DNA of 16,379 bases, from positions 1 through 16,379 of the forward strand of contig DLDA01000027.1 of NCBI GenBank assembly GCA_002480925.1, written 5' to 3'. Position 1 is the stretch's first letter. Every line of letters starts with the position of its first letter. The notes under the pieces were generated by a model. That model searched no databases and was not told where the DNA came from. It worked only from the letters and a program-made list of their open reading frames with translations. The translations under genes and the position numbers were made by a program. This document shows, piece after piece, positions 1-7,110 of the stretch. Source of the stretch: Lachnospiraceae bacterium UBA7784 (lineage in GTDB: Bacteria; Bacillota; Clostridia; Lachnospirales; Lachnospiraceae).

Positions 1-175
1 GTTCTGCTCGCTAAGCTCAAGCTGCGCCTGCGGCTTGCTTTCGCTAATCTCACAGAACGACCTCGCATAGGATTCAGACTTCGCTATCGCTCGTCTTCAT
101 CTCTATGCTTTCGGCCTCATTAGCAAGGAAGCTGTCTTCGTTAAGCTCGAACTTCGTCTTCGACTCGCTCTTACC
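1..175. repeat. Dispersed intergenic repeat, left copy
   Basis: Positions 1-118 align without gaps to 16247-16364 in the same orientation, by eye at roughly 70 percent identity. Shared blocks include TCGCTAAGCTC, TCGCTAATCTCA, AGAACGA and GGATTC at the same spacing. Positions 125-170 are a second partial copy matching 16241-16288 (AAGGAAG, TAAGCTCG, ACTTCGTCTT). The region is rich in CTTCG and CTCGC words. Both copies carry an inverted repeat at the same spacing, here GTTCTG (1-6) with CAGAAC (53-58). I see no credible coding frame. The copy may continue beyond the window edge. Confidence 0.7.
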
Positions 176-192
176 TACAGGCTGTCAGCCTC

Positions 193-248
193 GCACCTCA
201 CACCTCACACCTCGCACCTCGCACCTCACACCTCGCACCTCACACCTC
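193..248. repeat. Heptamer tandem array, eight units of RCACCTC
   Basis: Eight consecutive 7-bp units start at 193, 200, 207, 214, 221, 228, 235 and 242. Each reads GCACCTC or ACACCTC and only the first base varies. The array lies just past the stop codon of the zinc-ribbon gene (265), so on its transcript it would read as GAGGTGY repeats. No function is known to me. Replication slippage is the simplest origin. Confidence 0.9.
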
Positions 249-264
249 TAACTCATCTCGAAAC

Positions 265-1614
265 TTACGGCCTCATACACGCATTCATATATGCATGATT
301 TACGATATTCATATTCTTAAGTATCTGATAGAAGCCTATATATGGTCCTAAACCGCAGAGCAGGACTCCGAACAGTATCCACAGCAGATATGTAGTACCG
401 TTTTCCTGAATGTAGACTCCGTATCTGTTTCCTGTGGACTGGATCCTGTTTCCAAGCTTGAACCAGTAAATGTAAGGATAGATACCGCATGTGATCATGG
501 ACAAAAGGATCAGCACCAGAAGGCCATGGGTGTTTTTGCCGTCTCCGGCGCCTGTTATATTGATATCGCGGCTGATGCAGTGGATTATATAGAGCTGATA
601 GATACCACAGGTCAGAAAGCCCAGGAAAAAGAAGGCCGCAAAACTGTAATGACTCTTGACGCGTCTTATATTCTGCTGACCCTGATTGCCGTATGGCTGC
701 TGGGCATTAGCTGCTTCCTTCTTTGCAGCCTGAGCATCCTGAAAGGTCTTCAGTTCATCTGTGAACTCACCTGCGACATACTTGAATGAGCTCTTTTCTG
801 CATTGCCGAAGCTATCGCCCTGCCTTACCAGAGCTACAGGAACCCCGATCAGGATCGTGAAAACGAAAAAGCCGACTACGCATACAACATCGATTGCTAT
901 GATCCAGAAAAACCATGCAGCCTCGGACATATCCCATATGTATATGTTCCGGAAGTTTATAAGGAAACGGATCAGGGCCACAAGGAATACTATAATGCCG
1001 GCCGTTAGAACAGTCAGTGAATATTCAGGAGTCCGCTCCGGCTTCCATCTTCTGAAGATCACAAAGAATATAGCTGCCATCAGGGCAAATGAAGCGGCCT
1101 GTAACAGGCTAAGACCGTTCATGCCGATTGTCCCCGGCAGATATGAAATGCTGTCGAGATCTCCTATCAGCCCGAAAACAGCACTCAGGATATGGCCGAT
1201 TGCCGGGAATGCATATTTGATAAAGTACCATGCACATACAACAGACATTATGACCGAAAATATCTGCAGCATATTGACATTACTGCCATTTCCAGGAGCC
1301 ATACCAGCTCCATTATACTGGCCCTGTCCGTTGAACTGGCCCTGATTATTGTACTGGTTCTGACCGTTGAACTGGCTCTGGTCATTATACTGGTTCTGAC
1401 CGTTGAACTGACTCTGGTCATTATACTGGTTCTGACCGTTGAACTGGCTCTGATCATTATACTGGTTCTGACCGTTGAACTGAGCCTGATCATTCTGCCA
1501 TCCGTATGCCCCTCCTGATGCATCGCCCTGGTCCGGTTCATTCAGTGGCTGGCCGCATTTCACACAGAATCGTGCATCATCCCTGTTTTCTTGTCCGCAA
1601 TTCGTACAAAACAT
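265..1614 (-). CDS. Zinc-ribbon, Q/N-repeat, multi-pass membrane protein with C-terminal DUF4234
   Basis: The 449-residue protein begins with a zinc ribbon (C3xxC6 and C17xxC20). A low-complexity linker follows, containing five 12-residue repeats (residues 45-104, pattern QFNGQNQYNDQS). Several hydrophobic segments follow at about 115-150, 168-187, 200-217 and 230-260, then a soluble linker. The C-terminal unit (about 317-433) resembles DUF4234, with two related TCGIY-containing membrane segments at 335-339 and 375-379. The ATG start has AGAGGAG a few bases upstream. It lies 18 bp after the DUF2752 gene, so the two are probably co-transcribed. The domain family is known but the function is not; a membrane-associated role is inferred. 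No clear terminator is visible downstream. Confidence 0.85.
   Translation of the reverse strand: MFCTNCGQENRDDARFCVKCGQPLNEPDQGDASGGAYGWQNDQAQFNGQNQYNDQSQFNGQNQYNDQSQFNGQNQYNDQSQFNGQNQYNNQGQFNGQGQYNGAGMAPGNGSNVNMLQIFSVIMSVVCAWYFIKYAFPAIGHILSAVFGLIGDLDSISYLPGTIGMNGLSLLQAASFALMAAIFFVIFRRWKPERTPEYSLTVLTAGIIVFLVALIRFLINFRNIYIWDMSEAAWFFWIIAIDVVCVVGFFVFTILIGVPVALVRQGDSFGNAEKSSFKYVAGEFTDELKTFQDAQAAKKEAANAQQPYGNQGQQNIRRVKSHYSFAAFFFLGFLTCGIYQLYIIHCISRDINITGAGDGKNTHGLLVLILLSMITCGIYPYIYWFKLGNRIQSTGNRYGVYIQENGTTYLLWILFGVLLCGLGPYIGFYQILKNMNIVNHAYMNACMRP
1303..1482 (-). repeat. 36-bp coding minisatellite, five units
   Basis: Five in-frame 36-bp units encode residues 45-104 of the zinc-ribbon membrane protein. 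Units 1-3 encode the same 12 residues; unit 4 has N/G changes near its end and unit 5 diverges further (QFNGQGQYNGAG). The near identity at the DNA level suggests recent expansion by slippage or unequal recombination. Confidence 0.93.
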
Positions 1615-1632
1615 TTGTTTCTCCTCTCTGAA

Positions 1633-2061
1633 TCATTTTGTAAAAAGAGTAAAAAAGTAACTCAGGATGCGGAATACCGCCCCCTTTTCCGGCTCAAATA
1701 CCACTATATCCTGATCTGCATACAATAGCCGGTATAGATAAACATCCAGAAAGAGCACTACGATCGCGATAAGCATCGACCTTCTGATCCGCTCTGAGAA
1801 TCTCTTCCTGAAAAGATACAATATCAGAGCTATATAAGGCAATAAAACAAGTGGATGGTAATGGAATGCTGCACGATAACGCCCCTCCAAGAGTGCGACC
1901 GTAGCGCGTGTCATGCCACAGCCGGCACAGGATACCCCCGTGAGAAACTTTATCGGACACCCTATCCCCGTCACGGTAAATACAGAGTAGATCAGAATGA
2001 TAGAGATGACCAGAGACAGGCCGCTTTTTAATTCCCCATTATCCGCATCTGTATTTCTCAC
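1633..2061 (-). CDS. DUF2752 family membrane protein
   Basis: The 142-residue protein has hydrophobic segments at about 14-34, 68-85 and 96-112. It carries the DUF2752 core: C35-P, then G-x-x-C45-A-G-C48-G-M-T-R, followed by H67-x-H69-P-L. Family members are small membrane proteins of unknown function, and the conserved cysteines suggest metal binding or redox, which is inference. The start is GTG (2059-2061), because no in-frame ATG precedes M50 inside the core motif. The Shine-Dalgarno is a weak AAGGG about 10 nt upstream, and it lies inside the 3' arm of the structured element at 2072-2140. The gene is followed 18 bp later by the DUF4234 gene. Confidence 0.85.
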   Translation of the reverse strand: MRNTDADNGELKSGLSLVISIILIYSVFTVTGIGCPIKFLTGVSCAGCGMTRATVALLEGRYRAAFHYHPLVLLPYIALILYLFRKRFSERIRRSMLIAIVVLFLDVYLYRLLYADQDIVVFEPEKGAVFRILSYFFTLFTK

Positions 2062-2071
2062 TAATTAAAAA

Positions 2072-2140
2072 CCCTTATAATACTTTTCTGCCGGCGGCAG
2101 CAGGAATGGCTGCGCCAGGAAACAGATAATATTATAAGGG
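2072..2140 (-). promoter_or_regulatory. Structured RNA leader or attenuator before DUF2752 gene
   Basis: A perfect 10-bp inverted repeat, CCCTTATAAT with ATTATAAGGG, closes a 69-nt element lying between the ABC exporter stop and the DUF2752 start. Inside, on the minus strand, GGC-GCAGC can pair with GCUGC-(C)-GCC. The same 3' segment can instead form CUGCC-GCC-GGCAG, so the two hairpins exclude each other. The 3' outer arm holds the AAGGG ribosome binding site and is followed by UUUUU. It could act as the ABC operon terminator, a translational switch, or both. I do not recognise a known riboswitch class. A MITE-like palindrome is an alternative. Confidence 0.6.
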
Positions 2141-2176
2141 ATGGTGTATAAATATGCAATGGTTTTATGTCAGCTC

Positions 2177-4087
2177 CTAAGCATTCACAATCCTGCCAGT
2201 ATACAGCTGATAGTACTTCCCCTTCTTCGCCATCAGTTCGTCGTGGTTTCCTCTCTCGATTATGTGTCCCTGATCGAGCACCATGATCACATCCGAGTTT
2301 CTGATCGTAGACAGCCTGTGGGCTATGACAAAGGTGGTCCGGCCTGCCATAAGACGGTCCATGCCCTCCTGGACTATGCGCTCGGTACGGGTATCTATGG
2401 ATGATGTCGCCTCATCAAGGATCAGGGCCGGCGGATCAGCTATTGCTGCCCGGGCTATGGCCAGAAGCTGTCTCTGTCCAGCGGACAGATTTGCTCCGTC
2501 GCCCTTCAGGACCGTATCGTAGCCGTTCTTTAAGTGCCTGATGAATCCGTCGGCATTGGCAAGCTTTGCGGCTGCTATGACCTCCTCATCACTAGCGTCA
2601 AGCTTTCCGTATCTGATATTCTCAGCCACAGTTCCGGTAAAGAGATGGGTATCCTGGAGGACTATTCCAAGAGACCTTCTAAGGTCTGGCTTTTTTATCT
2701 TATTGATATTGATACCGTCAAAGCGGATCTTGCCAACTTCTACATCGTAGAAGCGGTTTATCAGATTTGTGATGGTTGTCTTTCCGGCTCCGGTAGCACC
2801 GACAAAGGCCACCTTCTGACCCGGTCTGGCGTAGAGCTTTATATCATAGAGAACCTGCTTTTCCGGCGTATAGCCGAAGTTTACATCCTCCATCACCACA
2901 TCGCCCTCGAGCTTCTTGTAGTCTATGCTGTGATCAGCCTGATGCTCGTGCTTCCAGGCCCATTCTCCGGTTCGCTCCTTTGTCTCTGTTAGTCTGCCAT
3001 TTTCTTCTCTGGCATTTACCAGAGTCACATAGCCATTATCCTGCTCAGGCTCCTCATCTAAGAGAGCGTAGATCCTCTGAGCGCCTGCTGCCGCCATTAC
3101 AATGAAGTTCAGCTGCTGGCTGACCTGGGAAATAGGCATATTGAAGCTCTTGTTGAATGTAAGGAAACTTGCAAGCTTACCAAGCGTAAGAGATCCGAAG
3201 CCTGAAACCGCCATCGCTCCTCCTGCTACAGCTATAAGCACATAGCTGACATTTCCCAGCTGATTGTTTATCGGTCCCAGGATATTGGCGTAGCTGTTGG
3301 CCTTGGATGAGCTTGTATAGAGGGATTCGTTCAGTCTGTCAAAGTCCTCTATTGCCTGTTTCTCATGATTGAAGACCTTGACTACCTTCTCCCCGTTCAT
3401 TATCTCCTCTATGTTTCCGTTCAGTTCACCTATATCGGACTGCTGCTTTGTGTAGAAGCGTCCTGAGATCGAGGCTGCCTTTCCTGTGACGAAGATCATA
3501 AGAGCCGTCATCGCAAGAGTAAGCACAGTAAGCAGCGGAGACAAATAGATCATGGAAATCAAGACCGCCGTAATAGTGATCGTTGCATTTATGATCTGGG
3601 GTACGGCCTGGCTTATCATCTGCCTTAAGGTATCGATATCGTTTGAATAGCAGCTCATGATATCGCCGTGGGCATGGGTATCAAAGTACCTGATCGGCAG
3701 GCTCTCCATATGCGAAAACATCTGGTCCCTCAGGGTACGCAGCATTCCCTGATTGACATAGACCATCAGCAGATTGTACATATAGGTACATATGATACCT
3801 ATTATATAGAAGGCCGCTACTCCTCTTATGGCCTGAAGCAGCGGGGCAAAATCATGGCTTTTGTCCTTTACCATAGGTACTATATAGCTGTCTATAAGAG
3901 TCTGGGTAAAAAGTGTTCCGCGGACATTGGCCAGAACGCTTAGTACTATAAATACCACCACCAGTATCAGATGGATCGGATATCTGCTGAATATATCCTT
4001 ATAAAGACGTCCTAAGGCTTCTTTTGCTCTTTTCTTTTCCTCGGCCGACCGTTTCACTCCGCGGCCGGCATTTCGTGGTCCTGGCAT
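2177..4087 (-). CDS. ABC exporter half-transporter, subunit with intact catalytic residues
   Basis: The 636-residue protein is a type IV exporter half-transporter: six membrane segments between about 38 and 330, then a nucleotide-binding domain. Walker A is GATGAGKT (430-437), the signature LSAGQ (534-538), Walker B ends LD558-E559, and the switch histidine is H590. The catalytic Glu and His are present, but the signature is the non-standard LSAGQ. An N-terminal basic stretch and a charged insert (about 348-392) precede the NBD. The ATG overlaps the upstream subunit's TGA (TGATG) and follows AAGGAGG, indicating translational coupling. It pairs with the 580-residue subunit to form a heterodimeric exporter. 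The substrate is unknown; a drug or peptide is likely given the MarR gene upstream. Confidence 0.95.
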   Translation of the reverse strand: MPGPRNAGRGVKRSAEEKKRAKEALGRLYKDIFSRYPIHLILVVVFIVLSVLANVRGTLFTQTLIDSYIVPMVKDKSHDFAPLLQAIRGVAAFYIIGIICTYMYNLLMVYVNQGMLRTLRDQMFSHMESLPIRYFDTHAHGDIMSCYSNDIDTLRQMISQAVPQIINATITITAVLISMIYLSPLLTVLTLAMTALMIFVTGKAASISGRFYTKQQSDIGELNGNIEEIMNGEKVVKVFNHEKQAIEDFDRLNESLYTSSSKANSYANILGPINNQLGNVSYVLIAVAGGAMAVSGFGSLTLGKLASFLTFNKSFNMPISQVSQQLNFIVMAAAGAQRIYALLDEEPEQDNGYVTLVNAREENGRLTETKERTGEWAWKHEHQADHSIDYKKLEGDVVMEDVNFGYTPEKQVLYDIKLYARPGQKVAFVGATGAGKTTITNLINRFYDVEVGKIRFDGININKIKKPDLRRSLGIVLQDTHLFTGTVAENIRYGKLDASDEEVIAAAKLANADGFIRHLKNGYDTVLKGDGANLSAGQRQLLAIARAAIADPPALILDEATSSIDTRTERIVQEGMDRLMAGRTTFVIAHRLSTIRNSDVIMVLDQGHIIERGNHDELMAKKGKYYQLYTGRIVNA

Positions 4088-5829
4088 CAGTCTTCCTCCT
4101 TTTCATCGAAATCTCCCGAACCTGCTGACTGGGATTCATATACATCGCGATAGATCGCGTTTCCTTCCAGCAGCTCCTGGTGGGTCCCTACTCCGTCTAT
4201 ACGGCCCTCATTCATGACAACTATCCTGTCGGCATCAGATACTGAGCTTATCCTCTGAGCTATGATGATCTTTGTAGTTCCCGGTATTTCCTCGCGGAAT
4301 GCCCGTCTGATCCTTGAATCGGTCGCTGTATCCACAGCACTTGTCGAATCATCGAGTATAAGGATCTTAGGCTTCTTCAGAAGGGCTCTTGCTATACAAA
4401 GCCTCTGTCTCTGTCCGCCTGACACATTCGTCCCTCCCTGAGTGATTCTGGTATCATATCCGTCAGGGAATTTCTCTATGAATTCGTCGGCACAGGCCAG
4501 CTTAGCAGCCCTCTTTACTTCCTCGTCACTTGCATCCGGATCACCCCAGCGCAGGTTTTCATATATGGTTCCTGTAAAGAGCAGATTCTGCTGCAGTACG
4601 ACCGATACCTCGTCACGAAGCTTCTTCAGATCATACCTTCTCACATCCACTCCACCAACCTTCACGTCGCCGCCAGACACATCATAGAGCCTTGAGATCA
4701 GGCTTACAAGAGTAGATTTGGAGCTTCCTGTACCTCCGATCACTCCGATCGTCTCACCGCTTTTTATATGGAGATCAATATCTGACAGTACGTAGTTATC
4801 ATTTTTCAGATAAGAGAAATTCACATGGTCAAAGTCAATGCTTCCATCCTTTATCTCCATTACCGGATCCTCAGGATTGGAAACTGCCGGCTTCTCATCC
4901 AGTACCTCGCTTATACGCTGTACCGATGCCATACTCATAAGGATCATGACCGCAACCATCGCAAACATCATAAGGCTCATAAGTATGCTCATGCAGTATG
5001 TCAGCAGCTGGACCAGCTGTCCTGTCTGAAGGGAGCCTCCGACTATCAGCTTAGCGCCTCTCCATGAAAGCATAAGGATACTGAAATAAACAGTTGCCAT
5101 CATGACCGGCATTATAAGGGTCATGAGCTTCTCCACCTTGAGGAAATTCTTATAGATATCCTGGCTCTTGCCCCTGAACTTCTTTATCTCATGGTCTTCT
5201 CTTACATATGCCTTTACCACCCTGATCGCGTTTACATTTTCCTGGACGCTCTCGTTCATCGCATCGTATTTTTTAAATACCCTGCTAAACATCCTGCTTA
5301 CGACAGGAAGCATGATAATGAGCACTATGGTAAGGAATATCAGTGCATATACATAGATCATGGCCATCTTTGGACTTACCGCAAAGGACATGACAAGCGC
5401 CACCACAAGCGAGGCCGGGGCTCTCATTCCCATACGAAGAAGCATCATATATGAATTCTGCACATTCGTCACATCTGTTGTAAGTCTTGTGATAAGGGAA
5501 GATGTCTCGAATCTGTCTATATTCTCAAATGAATATTCCTGGATCCTCCTGAACATGCTGCCGCGCAGGTTCTTTGCCAGACCAGCCGAGGCCTTTGCCC
5601 CGAATACTCCCCCTGCTATTCCGGCTACCAGCCCTATAAGGGCCACAAGCAGCATATATCCTCCAAAGACCAGGATCACATGCATATTGCCCTTATTCAC
5701 TCCGTCGTCTATGATCCCGGCCATTAGCGACGGAAGTATCATCTCCATCGCCACCTCGGCAAGCATAGCAATGGGAGTCGCTATTGAGACAGCCCAGAAT
5801 CCCTTGATATTTTTAACTATATTTCGCAC
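4087..5829 (-). CDS. ABC exporter half-transporter, subunit with degenerate ATP site
   Basis: The 580-residue partner has six membrane segments (about 15-300) and an NBD. Walker A reads GGTGSSKST (365-373), with Ser at the usual Gly370. The signature is VSGGQ (469-473). Walker B is ILDD (491-494), with Asp494 replacing the catalytic Glu. The switch residue is Gln525 instead of His (AQR). This is the known pattern of the degenerate-site subunit in heterodimeric exporters such as TM287/288. Combined with the LSAGQ signature of the partner, it gives one degenerate and one consensus ATP site. The start overlaps the end of the marR gene by 17 bp, so the three genes form one operon. Substrate unknown. 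Confidence 0.95.
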   Translation of the reverse strand: MRNIVKNIKGFWAVSIATPIAMLAEVAMEMILPSLMAGIIDDGVNKGNMHVILVFGGYMLLVALIGLVAGIAGGVFGAKASAGLAKNLRGSMFRRIQEYSFENIDRFETSSLITRLTTDVTNVQNSYMMLLRMGMRAPASLVVALVMSFAVSPKMAMIYVYALIFLTIVLIIMLPVVSRMFSRVFKKYDAMNESVQENVNAIRVVKAYVREDHEIKKFRGKSQDIYKNFLKVEKLMTLIMPVMMATVYFSILMLSWRGAKLIVGGSLQTGQLVQLLTYCMSILMSLMMFAMVAVMILMSMASVQRISEVLDEKPAVSNPEDPVMEIKDGSIDFDHVNFSYLKNDNYVLSDIDLHIKSGETIGVIGGTGSSKSTLVSLISRLYDVSGGDVKVGGVDVRRYDLKKLRDEVSVVLQQNLLFTGTIYENLRWGDPDASDEEVKRAAKLACADEFIEKFPDGYDTRITQGGTNVSGGQRQRLCIARALLKKPKILILDDSTSAVDTATDSRIRRAFREEIPGTTKIIIAQRISSVSDADRIVVMNEGRIDGVGTHQELLEGNAIYRDVYESQSAGSGDFDEKEED

Positions 5830-6301
5830 CTTCTGCCTCCTTCCGGAAATTCTTCAGATTCCTGTTTATCCGGATTAAAATATCAAAAAAACTATCCATT
5901 TCCTTCTCTGATATCCCCTCCCCTGCTATAGCCTCCAGCCGGTTGAAATTCTCTATCGTCCTGTCATGGAATCTCTCCCCGGCCTCTGTGATCACGATCC
6001 TTTTTAGCCTGGCGTCCTCCGCAACCGCCTCTCGCCTTATAAGTCCTGATTTCTCAAGACTCTTTACCATGGCCGTGATCGATGACGGCGCCATATGACA
6101 GACCTTCTCCAGATCCTTCTGGTATATCTCCTCGTCCCTGTGCCGATAGAGATAGCCTACGACCCATCCATGCGAAACAGCAGTCTGGTCAGGAAAAGTC
6201 TCATACTGGATATCCTCGAAGGCCTTTCTCATATTCTTCATCAGGACCCTGGTCTGAAAGCCGATAATATGTGAATCCTCATCAAGCATAGTGTCATGCA
6301 A
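5813..6301 (-). CDS. MarR family transcriptional regulator
   Basis: The 162-residue protein has the MarR winged-helix layout: a helical N-terminus, a recognition segment around MAPSSITAMVKSLEKSGLI, a charged wing containing EDARLKR, and a C-terminal dimerisation helix. I read the start as TTG at 6299-6301, because AGGAGG lies 8 nt upstream. The next in-frame ATG (codon 5) would be 20 nt from that site. The gene overlaps the 580-residue ABC subunit by 17 bp. A palindrome (6331-6349) sits just after the -10 box of its promoter, so autorepression of the marR-ABC operon, relieved by a ligand, is the likely mechanism (inferred from family behaviour). Confidence 0.92.
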   Translation of the reverse strand: MHDTMLDEDSHIIGFQTRVLMKNMRKAFEDIQYETFPDQTAVSHGWVVGYLYRHRDEEIYQKDLEKVCHMAPSSITAMVKSLEKSGLIRREAVAEDARLKRIVITEAGERFHDRTIENFNRLEAIAGEGISEKEMDSFFDILIRINRNLKNFRKEAEGAKYS

Positions 6302-6330
6302 GGTAAATACCTCCTTTCGCGATTAGTTCT

Positions 6331-6349
6331 ATAGCGAATAGTTCGTTAT
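6331..6349 (-). promoter_or_regulatory. Probable MarR operator palindrome
   Basis: The 19-bp imperfect palindrome ATAGCGAATAGTTCGTTAT has arms ATAnCGAA and TTCGnTAT. It begins 6 bp downstream of the -10 box, across the expected transcription start, and lies between the promoter and the marR ribosome binding site. The placement fits autorepression by the adjacent MarR protein, but binding is not demonstrated. Confidence 0.65.
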
Positions 6350-6355
6350 CGAAGT

Positions 6356-6385
6356 ATTATAGTGCAAAAAAGAGGGGGTTGTCAA
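6356..6385 (-). promoter_or_regulatory. Sigma-A promoter of the marR-ABC operon
   Basis: On the minus strand a perfect -35 TTGACA (6380-6385) is separated by 18 bp from a perfect -10 TATAAT (6356-6361). The expected start falls within the palindrome at 6331-6349. It fires just downstream of the lepB stop codon. Confidence 0.88.
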
Positions 6386-6411
6386 GGGTGGTGTGAGGTT
6401 TGACCTCTCAC

Positions 6412-7110
6412 CTAATACCCCGCCGTCCTTGTCAGATCCTTAAACCCTCCCTTATACCTGAACCAGGCTCTTGCCATTATCTGGCTCTTCTTTACATAGG
6501 TATACTTCTGGGCCTGCTTTGCGTTTTTTGCTACTCCCTCTTCCATGGCCACCTCCGCCCAGTAGCGGCTGTCCTGAGAATTGTTGCGGTTATCGCCCAG
6601 CATCAGATAAGAGTCCTTTGGAACATGGAAAACGAAGCCATCATTTGCCTCGACCCATTCCTCCTTCAGATATTTTTCTTTCAGAGGGGTCTTGCTGTCA
6701 TTGATGTAGACACCGCCGTCCTTTATAGTTACAGTCTCACCAGGAAGGCCTATACAGCGCTTTATATATATGGTCTTCGGATCTACAGGCCAGTGAAAGA
6801 GGACTATATCTCCTCTCTTCGGTCCCTTGAACCAGTAAGTAAATCTGGTCCCGATAAGCCTGTCGCCAGTCATTATTGTATTCTCCATCGACCCGGACGG
6901 TATACGCGCATTCACTATCACGAAATGTGTAAGAGTCCACATGGCTGCCATGATTACAGCTACCATGACCAGATAAGACACTATTTCCGACCATATGCCG
7001 GGCTTTTTCTCAGGCGCTCTCTCTGAAGCATTCTTATCACTCCAGAAGCCCTGGTCCTTTACTTCATTCTGCTTTTCTTCCACAGTTCTTTCCTTTCTAT
7101 TGTTTGCCAT
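6412..7110 (-). CDS. lepB: Type I signal peptidase
   Basis: The 232-residue enzyme cleaves signal peptides at the outer face of the membrane. It has a charged N-terminal extension of about 38 residues, one membrane anchor (about 43-63), and the conserved S26 family boxes: PSGSM with nucleophile Ser74, YIKRCIGLPG with general base Lys117, and GDNRNNSQDSR (172-182). The ATG at 7110 overlaps the SDR gene by 14 bp but has AGGA directly adjacent, which is a poor spacing. A GTG at 7083 (codon 10) has AAAGGA 7 nt upstream and is a credible alternative start. The gene is coupled to the SDR gene. Only a bulged hairpin without a U-tract (6393-6411) follows the stop. Confidence 0.95.
   Translation of the reverse strand: MANNRKERTVEEKQNEVKDQGFWSDKNASERAPEKKPGIWSEIVSYLVMVAVIMAAMWTLTHFVIVNARIPSGSMENTIMTGDRLIGTRFTYWFKGPKRGDIVLFHWPVDPKTIYIKRCIGLPGETVTIKDGGVYINDSKTPLKEKYLKEEWVEANDGFVFHVPKDSYLMLGDNRNNSQDSRYWAEVAMEEGVAKNAKQAQKYTYVKKSQIMARAWFRYKGGFKDLTRTAGY

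Noticed and set aside
193..248. CRISPR array
   Set aside because: Units are 7 bp with no spacers, and no cas gene is present in the window.
761..1518. Long plus-strand open frames opposite the zinc-ribbon membrane gene
   Set aside because: They are antisense shadows. The repetitive Leu/Val-rich frame simply mirrors the 36-bp repeat on the other strand, and neither has a ribosome binding site or family resemblance.
6393..6411. Hairpin just after the lepB stop as a terminator
   Set aside because: The stem has a two-base bulge and no U-tract follows on either strand, so I would not call it an intrinsic terminator.
6400..7026. 208-codon plus-strand frame opposite lepB
   Set aside because: It lies wholly opposite a well-supported signal peptidase gene, has a composition typical of an antisense frame and shows no domain signature.
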